The notes beneath the pieces are model-generated. The model saw only the letters and a list, made by a program, of their open reading frames with translations. It was not told the origin of the DNA and made no database searches. DNA of 64,000 nt from Hyphomonadaceae bacterium (GTDB lineage: Bacteria > Pseudomonadota > Alphaproteobacteria > Caulobacterales > Hyphomonadaceae), in contig CANJIL010000002.1 of NCBI GenBank assembly GCA_947474455.1, positions 119,952 to 183,951 of the forward strand. The letters are read 5' to 3'. How positions within the stretch are numbered: the first letter of the stretch is position 1; every line of letters starts with the position of its first letter. Shown piece after piece: positions 10,234 through 18,286 of this stretch. Both the position numbers and the translations under genes were made by a program.

Positions 10234-11127
10234 TTGGACCCTACCGCTCACCAGCACATCGAGCTGATCGGCGGGGCCGACCTGCAGGGTTTCCGCGAGG
10301 CGCTGCGTATTCTCAGCTGGTCCAACATCCCGAGCGAACAGGTCACCTGGCGGACCTGCGCTGCGCCCGACCGCTTCGGCGGCGGCCGCCTTCCCGCCGC
10401 CTATGGTTCGGCCGGCAAGCCGATCACCCTCCCGCGCGTCGTAGGCGATCTGATCAAGCTGGTCGTCTGTCATAGCGATCCACAAAAATATGCACTCCTC
10501 TATGAGCTCATCTGGCGCATGCGCCGCCCCGCGGATCCTGAGGCGCATCTCTATGAAGTCGTCACCGATCCGCTGGTTCACCACCTCAACCAGATGGCCA
10601 AGTCCGTTCGCCGAGACATGCACAAGATGCGCGCCTTCCTCCGCTTCCGCGAAGTGAACGATCCCGTCATCGGCGAACGCTTCGTCGGCTGGTTCGAACC
10701 CGATCATTTCATCGTCGAAGAAATTGCCCAGTTCTTCGTCGACCGCCTCACCTTGCTCGACTGGACCATCCTCACCCCCAAGGGCTGCCTCTGGTGGAAC
10801 AAGACCGAACTGTCCATCGGCCCCCCGGCCCAGCGCTCTGATGCTCCCGAAGCCGAGGCGGTCGAGATTGGCTGGCGCACCTACCATGAAAGTACCTTCA
10901 ATCCCGCCCGCACCAATCTCAACCTGATGCGCCAGCAAATGCCAAAGAAGTACTGGCGCAATCTACGCGAAACACGGGCCATCGCGCAGCAAGTCCACAC
11001 CGGCGCTTCGTGCGTTGATGAGACGATCCAACAGGAGGCCGCCATGCCCGCAAAACGATCCGCGATAAAAGCCGTCATCGCCATTACAGAGAAGGGGCCA
11101 CCTCGTTCGCCGAACTCAGCCGTCTGA
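10234..11127 (+). CDS. DUF4130 (TIGR03915-type) DNA-repair-associated domain, surviving N-terminal half of a UdgX fusion
   Basis: The first about 255 residues form an intact DUF4130 domain: VHHLNQMAKSVRRDMHKMRAF, RFVGWFEPDHFIVE, ILTPKGCLWW and FNPARTNL...MPKKYWRNL. In relatives this domain is fused to a UdgX-type uracil-DNA glycosylase. Here the frame breaks after about 11,040 and runs into a TGA, so the last about 30 residues are out-of-frame sequence. The TTG at 10234 is the only usable start: an in-frame TGA lies at 10222 and an AGGAAG ribosome site just before it. The radical-SAM partner gene normally adjacent to this family is absent. The domain may still be made, but the fusion is broken. 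Confidence 0.75.
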   Translation: MDPTAHQHIELIGGADLQGFREALRILSWSNIPSEQVTWRTCAAPDRFGGGRLPAAYGSAGKPITLPRVVGDLIKLVVCHSDPQKYALLYELIWRMRRPADPEAHLYEVVTDPLVHHLNQMAKSVRRDMHKMRAFLRFREVNDPVIGERFVGWFEPDHFIVEEIAQFFVDRLTLLDWTILTPKGCLWWNKTELSIGPPAQRSDAPEAEAVEIGWRTYHESTFNPARTNLNLMRQQMPKKYWRNLRETRAIAQQVHTGASCVDETIQQEAAMPAKRSAIKAVIAITEKGPPRSPNSAV

Positions 11128-11680
11128 TCGTTTCGTCCAATCCCTTCGTCGAGGCTCGAACAAGCCCGCGCTGGGCGAAGGACCTATGCACCCTGCCATC
11201 GCCTTCGTTGGCGAGCAGACAGGCGACTAGGAAGACCTCCGGAGACGCCCCTTCGTCAGCACCACCGGACAGCCCTTCGGCCACGCCCTCGATGAAGTCG
11301 ACATGGACCGCCGCCGGGCCTACATCACCAACGCTGTGAGACGCTTCAAATTCGTCCAGCGCGGCAAGCGCCGCCTCCGCCAGTCCCCCATGGTCGGCGA
11401 GATAAAGCATTACCGCCGGTGGCTGGAGAAGGAGGTGGAATTCCTCCACCTGAAACTGGTTGTAGCCCTCGGCGCCTCGGCCGTGCAGGCGCTCGAAGGC
11501 AAGGCCGTCACCATCACCCGCAGCCGCACCCCGCGCAAATTCATCGGCCTCGACGAACATTCCGGCCAAGTCACCGTCCACCCATCCTACTTACTGCGCC
11601 TCCCGTCGGACGAAGACCGCGAGCGCGCCTACAAGGCCTTCTTGCTAGACCTCAAACGCATCCGCGCATTGGCACACTGA
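11128..11680 (+). pseudogene. Degraded UdgX-type uracil-DNA glycosylase half
   Basis: Remnant of the glycosylase domain that should follow DUF4130. Pieces of the UdgX pattern are readable: GEGP...IAFVGEQ-x-GD, then TAG at 11228-11230 exactly where relatives have GDQEDL, then RPFV, MDRRRAYITNAVRRFKF (from 11303), GKRRLRQ, LVVALGASAVQAL and VHPSYLLR. At least two frame changes occur between 11,040 and 11,228, followed by the nonsense codon. The KRRIH motif whose histidine forms the covalent uracil-DNA link in UdgX reads KRRLR here, so even a restored protein would lack that residue. The 3' part is open to 11680. Confidence 0.75.
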
Positions 11681-11751
11681 ACACGTCCCGCGCCGAGTAA
11701 CCCTCCAAGCCACTGGCAGCATAAACTCCGCCTTCGACCCTGGGCCTGATC

Positions 11752-12122
11752 ATGAGACACGTTGCACGCACGACTGCGATTGCGTTGGCAAGCACACTCC
11801 TTGTCGCCCTGTCGCGTGGGTATCCCGGCCTTAGCACAGACGCTGGCCACAACCGCGATCGGCGCACGCATTTGTGGGCCGATCGACTGCCGAGCGCGTC
11901 AAACTCTGATTTCAACGCCCGCATGACCGCCGAGCGAGCCGTTCCTAGGTGGGCGTGGAAAGCCATCGCGTCGGTGCCAAAACTCCCGACGTCATGACGC
12001 TCACCTTTCGGATCGTCGGTCGGGAGTGTTTCTTGGTGTCGTCGGGTGGCATAGACGTCAATTTCGCCAAAACGCTTGCAATTTTGGACACTCGCCCATC
12101 TGCCGTCATTTCGCTGCAATGA
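11752..12122 (+). pseudogene. Possible remnant of a secreted protein, perhaps with a ClpP/protease-like domain
   Basis: Low-confidence reading. From ATG 11752 a basic, hydrophobic leader (MRHVARTTAIALAS...LVALS) is interrupted. A +1 change at the GGG run 11818-11820 would continue it as GIPALAQTLATTAIG, a good signal-peptidase site. A third frame, from 11994, reads MTLTFRIVGRECF...SGGIDVNFAKTLAILDTRPSAVISL then stops; this resembles the segment that precedes the NSPGG loop in ClpP-like periplasmic proteases. The three pieces occur in order in frames 1, 2 and 3, as expected of one decaying gene. The rest of the 544-base gap 11681-12224 shows nothing else I can support. Confidence 0.3.
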
Positions 12123-12224
12123 ACTTGTCGTAATGCCGCAGGGTATGGACGAAACACCCGCGCCGACATATGTAGCCCGCACATCTCCTCACCCAACGAT
12201 TCACCGTTGATTACGAAAGCCTAG

Positions 12225-12698
12225 ATGCAACCCAAAAATTCGACTTTTGCTGAGCGGCAAGCGCTCGCCGCGGCCGCCAAGAAAGCCCTTCTCGAAAAAT
12301 TCAAACCCAAGCCCATGGTCGTGGCCGAAACGCCAATCGACCACGAGGCAGAGCGTCGCGAACGCATGGAAGCGATCCGTGCCGAGCGCGAAGCCGAAAA
12401 GCTTGAGCGCCAGCGCGCCCGCGAGGAAGCCGCCGCCGCCGCCGAACAGGCCCGGCTTGATGCTCTGGCCGCCGCCGAACAGGCCCGCCTCGACGCCGAG
12501 CTGTCCACCGACGCTCTGAAGCGCGCCGAACGGAAAGCCCGGAAGAAAGAAGTCAAGGAAGCCGCCAAGGCCAAGAAGGAAACGCGCACCGTCTCCAAGC
12601 CCGGCGGTCCGCGCGAGGAGCGCCCGGTGGATCCCTTTGAGGAACACCGCCGCTACATCGCCAGCCTCGAGCGTGGCCGGGAGCGCCGCCGGGCCTAA
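12225..12698 (+). CDS. DUF6481-like alanine/glutamate/lysine-rich coiled-coil protein
   Basis: A 157-aa highly charged protein. The N-terminus, FAERQALAAAAKKALLEKFKPKP, fits DUF6481 proteins common in alphaproteobacteria. It is followed by a long helix of E/R/A residues containing a short internal repeat (two copies of AAAEQARLDA) and a basic tail, KKEVKEAAKAKKE. The ending is DPFEEHRRYIASLERGRERRR. It is probably an extended coiled coil; no enzymatic motif is visible. Function unknown. Confidence 0.75.
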   Translation: MQPKNSTFAERQALAAAAKKALLEKFKPKPMVVAETPIDHEAERRERMEAIRAEREAEKLERQRAREEAAAAAEQARLDALAAAEQARLDAELSTDALKRAERKARKKEVKEAAKAKKETRTVSKPGGPREERPVDPFEEHRRYIASLERGRERRRA

Positions 12699-12853
12699 GC
12701 CTGACGCACCTCTGACGTAGAGTAGAACAGCTTCATTGCGGCCTCCGGGGGGGCTACCTCGAAGGTCGCTTTGATTATGACGTTCCGCGCCCGATTGCGA
12801 AAACCACGCGCCTGCGCTCTGATTGGTGCGGGAGGGGAGCTCGGGAGTCGGCC

Positions 12854-13447
12854 ATGGAATTGTTATACATGCTCGCGTTCTTCGCGGGCCTCCTCCTTTT
12901 CTTCGGCACGCATTACTACACGGCATTCCGCTCCCGGGACGAAAACAGCCTCGCCGTTCGCTTGGGGTGGCCCGCGTATATGGGCCTCTATTCACTGCTG
13001 ACGCTCGTGGGTTTCGTTGCCCTGGTCTGGGGCTACGGCATGCTGAAACCCTGGATTCCCCTGGCAACTCCACCTTACTGGACCCGCCACATCACGATGG
13101 CGCTGATGCTTCCTGCGATGATCTTGATCGTCGCTGCCTACATGCGTCCCGCTGGCTTCCTCAAGAAGGCGGTGAAACACCCCATGCTTCTCGCCGTGAA
13201 GATCTGGGCGCTGGCCCACCTGATCGCCAACTGGGATCTCGCCTCGTTCATTCTGTTCGGGTCGTTCCTGATCTACGGCGTCGTCGATCGCATTGCCGTC
13301 AAGCGCCGCGGCGACATGGGCGCGGCCACCATTAAGCCCAACGTGCTGGGCGACTTGCTCTCCATCGCCGTCGGCCTCGCGCTCTACCTGCTGTTGATCT
13401 ACGAGCTGCACTACCTGCTGATCGGGGTGGACGTGCTGGCAGGCTGA
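12854..13447 (+). CDS. NnrU family membrane protein
   Basis: A 197-aa polytopic inner-membrane protein with five or six hydrophobic segments. The NnrU pattern is visible: an N-terminal FGTHYYTAFRSR after the first helix, RHITMALMLPAMILIVAA, KHPMLLAVKIWALAHLIANWD and a C-terminal LHYLLIGV. NnrU-type proteins are linked to nitric-oxide/denitrification genes in some bacteria, but there are no denitrification genes here, so the role is open; many aerobic alphaproteobacteria carry a copy. The start is the ATG at 12854. Confidence 0.88.
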   Translation: MELLYMLAFFAGLLLFFGTHYYTAFRSRDENSLAVRLGWPAYMGLYSLLTLVGFVALVWGYGMLKPWIPLATPPYWTRHITMALMLPAMILIVAAYMRPAGFLKKAVKHPMLLAVKIWALAHLIANWDLASFILFGSFLIYGVVDRIAVKRRGDMGAATIKPNVLGDLLSIAVGLALYLLLIYELHYLLIGVDVLAG

Positions 13448-13530
13448 CGCGCAGGGTGCAACGGCTGCGGATTGCCTGAACGGCCTTTGCGGCCTATTGA
13501 GCGCCCTGATTGAAGAGGGGACGCTCCCGG

Positions 13531-14355
13531 ATGTCCGCCCAGGTCCAATCCGCCCGCAAGACCGTTAAGGATATCGCCGCCGCCAAGGGCGGCGTCCCGA
13601 TCGTCTCCCTCACCGCCTATACCGCCCCGATGGCCGCCCTGCTCGACGAGAAGTGCGACCTTCTCCTCGTAGGTGATAGTGTCGGCATGGTTGTCCATGG
13701 CCTGCCCACCACCGTCGGCGTCACGCTCGAGATGATGATCCTGCACGGTCAAGCGGTCATGCGCGGCTCGAAGCGTGCCTTCGTCGTCGTCGACATGCCC
13801 TTCGGTTCCTACGAGGCCAGCCTCGAGCAGGCATTCCTGAACGCTTCCCGCGTAATGAAGGAAACCGGCTGCCAGGCCGTGAAGATCGAGGCCGGCGAAT
13901 ACGCCGCGGATACCGTCCGTTTTCTTGTCGAGCGCGGCATTCCGGTAATGGCCCATGTCGGCCTCCGCCCGCAGGCGACCAATGTGGATGGCGGCTTCAA
14001 GGCTCGCGGCCGCACAGAGAAGGAACGCAACAAGGTGATCGCCGAAGCTGTCGCCGCCGACGAGGCCGGCTGCTTCGCTATGGTGATCGAGGGCGTCGCA
14101 GAAGACCTCGCGGCCCAAATCACGAAGCAGGTCTCATGTCCCACCGTCGGCATCGGCGCCTCGGCCACCTGCGACGGCCAGATCCTCGTTACAGACGACC
14201 TTCTGGGGATGTTCGACTGGACCCCCCGATTCGTGCGGCGATATGCCGATCTTCGCTCCGACATAGGCAAGGCTGTAGACGGATACGCCGCAGATGTGCG
14301 GGCCCGGACATTTCCCGGTGAAAAAGAGACCTACACTCTCAAAAAACAGCCATAA
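13531..14355 (+). CDS. panB: 3-methyl-2-oxobutanoate hydroxymethyltransferase
   Basis: First committed enzyme of pantothenate (vitamin B5/CoA) synthesis: transfers a hydroxymethyl group from methylene-tetrahydrofolate to ketoisovalerate. The 274-aa product has family motifs: LTAYTAPMAALLD, LLVGDSVGMVVHG, FVVVDMPFGSYE, KIEAG and AHVGLRPQ. The ATG at 13531 follows a GAGGGG ribosome site; the frame is open from 13510 (TTG), but that extension is not family-like. panC is not in the window. Confidence 0.96.
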   Translation: MSAQVQSARKTVKDIAAAKGGVPIVSLTAYTAPMAALLDEKCDLLLVGDSVGMVVHGLPTTVGVTLEMMILHGQAVMRGSKRAFVVVDMPFGSYEASLEQAFLNASRVMKETGCQAVKIEAGEYAADTVRFLVERGIPVMAHVGLRPQATNVDGGFKARGRTEKERNKVIAEAVAADEAGCFAMVIEGVAEDLAAQITKQVSCPTVGIGASATCDGQILVTDDLLGMFDWTPRFVRRYADLRSDIGKAVDGYAADVRARTFPGEKETYTLKKQP

Positions 14356-14430
14356 TCTCAGCGGCTTTGTCGAATTGCAGCCGCGGGTCGCACCCGCTAG
14401 GTTGCTGGACCTAACGGAGCATACCCCCGC

Positions 14431-15165
14431 GTGACCGACGATATCTTTCAGGAAGTGAACCAGAGTCTGCGCGAGGAAACCTTCGCGACTTGGTGGAAGC
14501 GTTGGCAGTGGGCCGTCTACGGCCTGATCGCCGCGATCATTGTTGGCGTCGCCGTGTTCGAATTTTTCCGCGGCACGCGCGCCGACGAGATCAACCGCTC
14601 CGCCGTCATTTATGACGCCGCCTTCGCCGCGCGTGATAACAACGACCTTCCCGCCGCCCGCGCTGGCTTCGCCCAACTGGAAAGCGACAAGACCGGCTTC
14701 AAGGCGCTTGCGGGCCACATGCTCGCTGGCGTCGAGAAAGATCTCACCAACGACCTGACCGCCGTCGAAGCGCATCTCGCCGCCGCCGCCAATGCGGATC
14801 AGGGCGTCATGGGCGAGCTCGCCCTGCTCAAGCTCGCCTACGCTAAGGCCGATGCCACGCCGCTGGCCGATCTCGAGAAAGACCTCAAGCCGCTTCTCGA
14901 GCGCAAGGGGCAGGCGATGGCGCTCGCCCGCGAACTCATCGGTGCCAAGGCCCTCGCCGAAGGCGATATCGAACGCGCCCGCTCCGAATTCGAAGCTCTC
15001 GCGCTGGACCTGGAAGCCCCGCGCGGTGTTCAGGCCCGCGTGAACCAGGCGCTCGCCACCCTGCCGGCACGCAAGGTCAATCTCGACGCGCCCGCGACGC
15101 CTGCCGCAACTCCCGCTCCGGCGCCCGCCCCATCCTCCGCGCAGCCCGCACAGGCGTCCCAATGA
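14431..15165 (+). CDS. Tetratricopeptide/YfgM-like membrane-anchored protein
   Basis: A 244-aa protein with a cytoplasmic N-terminus, one membrane helix at about residues 26-47 (VYGLIAAIIVGVAVFEFF) and a helical periplasmic part rich in alanine, like the YfgM/TPR_21 family associated with envelope chaperones. The tail is proline/alanine-rich. It begins with GTG and ends in an ATGA overlap with bamB. The pairing with bamB and der is widely conserved in proteobacteria and supports a role in envelope protein biogenesis. Confidence 0.82.
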   Translation: MTDDIFQEVNQSLREETFATWWKRWQWAVYGLIAAIIVGVAVFEFFRGTRADEINRSAVIYDAAFAARDNNDLPAARAGFAQLESDKTGFKALAGHMLAGVEKDLTNDLTAVEAHLAAAANADQGVMGELALLKLAYAKADATPLADLEKDLKPLLERKGQAMALARELIGAKALAEGDIERARSEFEALALDLEAPRGVQARVNQALATLPARKVNLDAPATPAATPAPAPAPSSAQPAQASQ

Positions 15166-16487
15166 CTTCAGTGATGCGTACCCTGATCCTCGCCCTGCCC
15201 CTGGCCGCCGTCCTGGCTGCCTGCGGCAACGCGCCCATCGTCCTGTCGGAAGAGGAAAAGGCTGCCCGGGTCACCGTGAACCCATTCTCGGAGACCCTCG
15301 TTCCCGACCCGGCGCTCGCAACCGCCACGCGCACCCTGCCGCCCGCCCAACCCTCTGGCGACTGGCAGCAGTCCGGTCTCAATCCCTCCAAGACCCCGGG
15401 CAATCTCGCCGCCGGAAAAGACTTTAAGATCGACTGGCGCGTCGGCGTCGGCGAGGGGTCGGGCGAGATCAAGCGCATCGTCGCCTCCCCGGTCGCCAAG
15501 GATGGCCGCATCTACGTCATCGACAGCGCCCAGAAAGTCTCGGCGCTGGACGCCAACAGCGGCAAGCGCGTCTGGGAAAACCAGCTCAAGGCAGCCAACC
15601 CGCAATGGGATGAATTCTCCGTTGGCGGCGGTCTCGCCATCGCGGGCGACAAGCTGATCGTCGCCTCCGGCTTCGCCTATGTCGCCGGGCTAAACCTAGC
15701 GGACGGCAAAGAGGCGTGGCGTCTCCGCGTCGACAGCCCGCTGTCATCGTCCCCCGCTATCCTAGGCAACCGAGCTTTCCTCACCTCCACCAACAACGAT
15801 TTCTATGCGGTGGACACCGACACTGGCGAAATCGTCTGGAACGACCAGGCTCTCGCTGAAACCGCACGTGTGCTGTCCTCGCCAAGCCCCGCCGTGAACC
15901 AGGACCTTCTCGTCGTCGGCTATTCTTCCGGCGAGTTGATCGCCTACCTGCCGGCCAACGGCCGGCGCCTGTGGACCGACACGCTCACCTCTACCGGCCG
16001 CTACACGCCGCTCTCGGCTATCAACGACATCGCCGGCAAGCCAACCATCCAGGACAGCATCGTCTACGTCGCCAGCCATTCCGGAATTCTCACCGCCATC
16101 GACGCCCGTTCGGGCACGCGCCTCTGGAGCAAGACGTTCGGCTCCCGCCAGGGCCCGGTCATCGGCGGCGACTACCTCTACGTCGTCGGCACCAACAGCA
16201 AGGTCATCGCCGCCAACAAGATCGACGGCAAGGTCGCCTGGGTGCGCGACCTGCCGGAGTTCAAGGACAACAACCGCGACCAGCGCATCGTCTGGACAGG
16301 CCCGCTCATCGCGTCCGACCGTCTGGTGATCACTTCGTCTGAAGGCGACGTCATCGCCCTTTCGCCACAGGATGGATCGACTGTCGCCGACCTGAAGATC
16401 GGCCAGCCCGTGTTCATCGAACCCATCGCCGCAAGCGGCAAGATTTTCATTCTCACCGATCAGGCGCAGCTGGTCGCGATCAAATAG
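15162..16487 (+). CDS. bamB: Outer-membrane protein assembly factor BamB-like (PQQ-type beta-propeller lipoprotein)
   Basis: Accessory component of the outer-membrane beta-barrel assembly machine. The 441-aa protein has a lipoprotein signal with the lipobox VLAAC (Cys21) and no aspartate at +2, so it is expected in the outer membrane. The rest is a beta-propeller of PQQ-like blades; repeated V-x-A-x-D-x-x-G-x-x-x-W elements include KVSALDANSGKRVW, YAVDTDTGEIVW and LTAIDARSGTRLW. It overlaps the TPR gene by ATGA and sits 45 bases before der. Confidence 0.9.
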   Translation: MTSVMRTLILALPLAAVLAACGNAPIVLSEEEKAARVTVNPFSETLVPDPALATATRTLPPAQPSGDWQQSGLNPSKTPGNLAAGKDFKIDWRVGVGEGSGEIKRIVASPVAKDGRIYVIDSAQKVSALDANSGKRVWENQLKAANPQWDEFSVGGGLAIAGDKLIVASGFAYVAGLNLADGKEAWRLRVDSPLSSSPAILGNRAFLTSTNNDFYAVDTDTGEIVWNDQALAETARVLSSPSPAVNQDLLVVGYSSGELIAYLPANGRRLWTDTLTSTGRYTPLSAINDIAGKPTIQDSIVYVASHSGILTAIDARSGTRLWSKTFGSRQGPVIGGDYLYVVGTNSKVIAANKIDGKVAWVRDLPEFKDNNRDQRIVWTGPLIASDRLVITSSEGDVIALSPQDGSTVADLKIGQPVFIEPIAASGKIFILTDQAQLVAIK

Positions 16488-16532
16488 ACCCCCGACCCGG
16501 CCATTGGTGCACCGGTCGAACTGGAGTTTCCC

Positions 16533-17936
16533 ATGGTGCTGAAGGTGGCCATCGTCGGTCGCCCGAATGTCGGCAAGTCGACCTTGTTCAACCGGCTCGC
16601 CGGCCGGAAAATCGCAATCGTCGACGATCAACCCGGCGTCACGCGCGACCGCAAGGAAACGACAGGCCGCCTCGGCGACATCGACATGCTGTTGATCGAC
16701 ACCGCCGGATTCGAGGACGTCAACGACGACAGCCTCGAAACCCGCATGCGTCGCCAGACCGAGATCGCGATCCGCGAGGCGGACGTCTCGATCTTCCTCT
16801 ACGACGCTCGCGTAGGTGTCACGCCCGTCGACGAGCGCTTCGCCCAGCTCTTGCGCAAGTCCGGCAAGCCCGTCGTCCTTGCCGCCAACAAGTGCGAGGG
16901 CAAACAAGGTGATGAAGGCCTGATGGAAGCGTGGCGCCTCGGCCTGGGCGATCCCGCCCCGATTTCCGCCGAGCACGGCGAAGGCATGTCCGATCTCTAC
17001 GCGGGCCTCGCCATTGCACAGGAAAAGCTGGAAGCCTCGGGCTCGCTGATCGCGCTCGAACCCCATGCGGGAGAAGAAGGACCCTTCGACCCCGACGCCG
17101 AAACCCCGCCTGAAGATCCCACCAAGCCGGTCCGCATCGCGTTCGTCGGCCGCCCCAACGCTGGCAAGTCCACCCTGCTAAACGGCATCCTCGAAGACGA
17201 CCGCTTCATAACCGGCCCCGAAGCCGGCATCACGCGCGACAGCGTCACGGTCGCCTGGCGCTGGGGCGAGAAGGAAATCCGGCTCGTCGATACAGCCGGC
17301 CTGCGTAAGCGCGCCAAGGTGCAGGAAAAGCTTGAACGCGCCTCCACGATGGAGACCACTCACTCCATCCGCTTCGCCGACGTCGTGGTTCTCGTCATGG
17401 ACCCGCGCGACGCCTTCGAGAAGCAGGACGTCCAGATCGCCAACCTCGTCCTGCGCGAAGGCAGGGGCCTCGTCTTCGCCATCACGAAGTGGGACACGGT
17501 GGACAATCCCGGCGAAGCCCGGAAAGAGATGGAGCATCAGGCCGGGGCGCATCTTCCGCACGCGCAGGGCGCGCCCGTTGTCCCGGTTTCGGGTATGACG
17601 CGCCGCAACCTCGACAAACTGATGGACGCCTGCCTCAAGGTCCACAAGGACTGGTCCGCCCGCATCAAGACGCGCGACCTCAACGACTGGCTGCAATACG
17701 TCACGCAGAAGCATCCACCGCCGGCGCCCAACGGCAAACGCATCAAGCCGCGCTACATGGCGCAGATGAAAACCCGCCCGCCTACCTTCATCCTCATGGC
17801 CAGCCGCGCCGAAGAGATGCCCGAAACCTACAAACGCTACCTCCTCAACGAGCTCCGGTCCGCCTTCGACCTTCCCGGCGTACCGATCCGTCTGGTTCTG
17901 AGACAAGGCAAGAACCCGTTCGCGGATAAGGAATAG
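16533..17936 (+). CDS. der: Ribosome biogenesis GTPase Der (EngA)
   Basis: Double-GTPase required for 50S ribosome subunit maturation. The 467-aa protein has two GTPase domains: P-loops GRPNVGKS (residues 9-16) and GRPNAGKS (206-213), DTAG in each, and NKCE and TKWD as G4 motifs (NKCE departs from NKxD in its last position). A C-terminal KH-like domain includes NDWLQYVTQKHPPP and RPPTFILMA. Last gene of the panB-TPR-bamB-der block; the end is followed by a 350-base gene-free region with hairpins. Confidence 0.97.
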   Translation: MVLKVAIVGRPNVGKSTLFNRLAGRKIAIVDDQPGVTRDRKETTGRLGDIDMLLIDTAGFEDVNDDSLETRMRRQTEIAIREADVSIFLYDARVGVTPVDERFAQLLRKSGKPVVLAANKCEGKQGDEGLMEAWRLGLGDPAPISAEHGEGMSDLYAGLAIAQEKLEASGSLIALEPHAGEEGPFDPDAETPPEDPTKPVRIAFVGRPNAGKSTLLNGILEDDRFITGPEAGITRDSVTVAWRWGEKEIRLVDTAGLRKRAKVQEKLERASTMETTHSIRFADVVVLVMDPRDAFEKQDVQIANLVLREGRGLVFAITKWDTVDNPGEARKEMEHQAGAHLPHAQGAPVVPVSGMTRRNLDKLMDACLKVHKDWSARIKTRDLNDWLQYVTQKHPPPAPNGKRIKPRYMAQMKTRPPTFILMASRAEEMPETYKRYLLNELRSAFDLPGVPIRLVLRQGKNPFADKE

Positions 17937-17989
17937 TCTGCACGGTCGCTTGTAACCATCGCTCAGCGTATAAGCTTACTGAAAGCAAG

Positions 17990-18011
17990 GGCCCCGGCGA
18001 AAGCCGGGTCC
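17990..18011. repeat. GC-rich hairpin with GAAA tetraloop (REP-like palindrome)
   Basis: Nine-base stem, GGCCCCGGC against GCCGGGTCC with one mismatch, closed by a GAAA loop. Palindromes of this GGACCCCGGCTTTCGCC-like type are dispersed in intergenic regions of many alphaproteobacterial genomes. It lies 53 bases after der. There is no T-run on the der strand, so a terminator role is not shown. Confidence 0.5.
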
Positions 18012-18110
18012 AGTCCCAGCCTGACAACCGCGCGAAACGCTCATGCCTTTCTTGCTCTGCCTTCGGCTGTGGAGGCAACATTCCCATCCCAACTCTGTGT
18101 TCAGATTGCC

Positions 18111-18158
18111 CCCTCAGTCCGGAGGACTGGGGAGGTGGATCGCGACGGCTTCGTCGCG
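18111..18158. repeat. Double-hairpin intergenic repeat element
   Basis: Two adjacent hairpins: CAGTCC-gga-GGACTG (18115-18129) with flanking C/G pairs, then CGCGACG-gctt-CGTCGCG (18141-18158, perfect 7 bp). The ACTGAGG after 18158 echoes the CCTCAGTCC before the first stem. The layout resembles the mosaic intergenic repeats of alphaproteobacteria. The rest of the 17937-18286 gap shows no gene I can support. Confidence 0.5.
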
Positions 18159-18286
18159 GGACTGAGGTGGCCGCCACGATCGCGGACCGCCACAGCTCTT
18201 TTCCCTCAAGCAACTCCGCCCTGAGCCTTTCTCGGCATCATCAGCGAGGTCGCGGGCGTTCGTAAGAAAGCCCGAAAAAGTCTACG

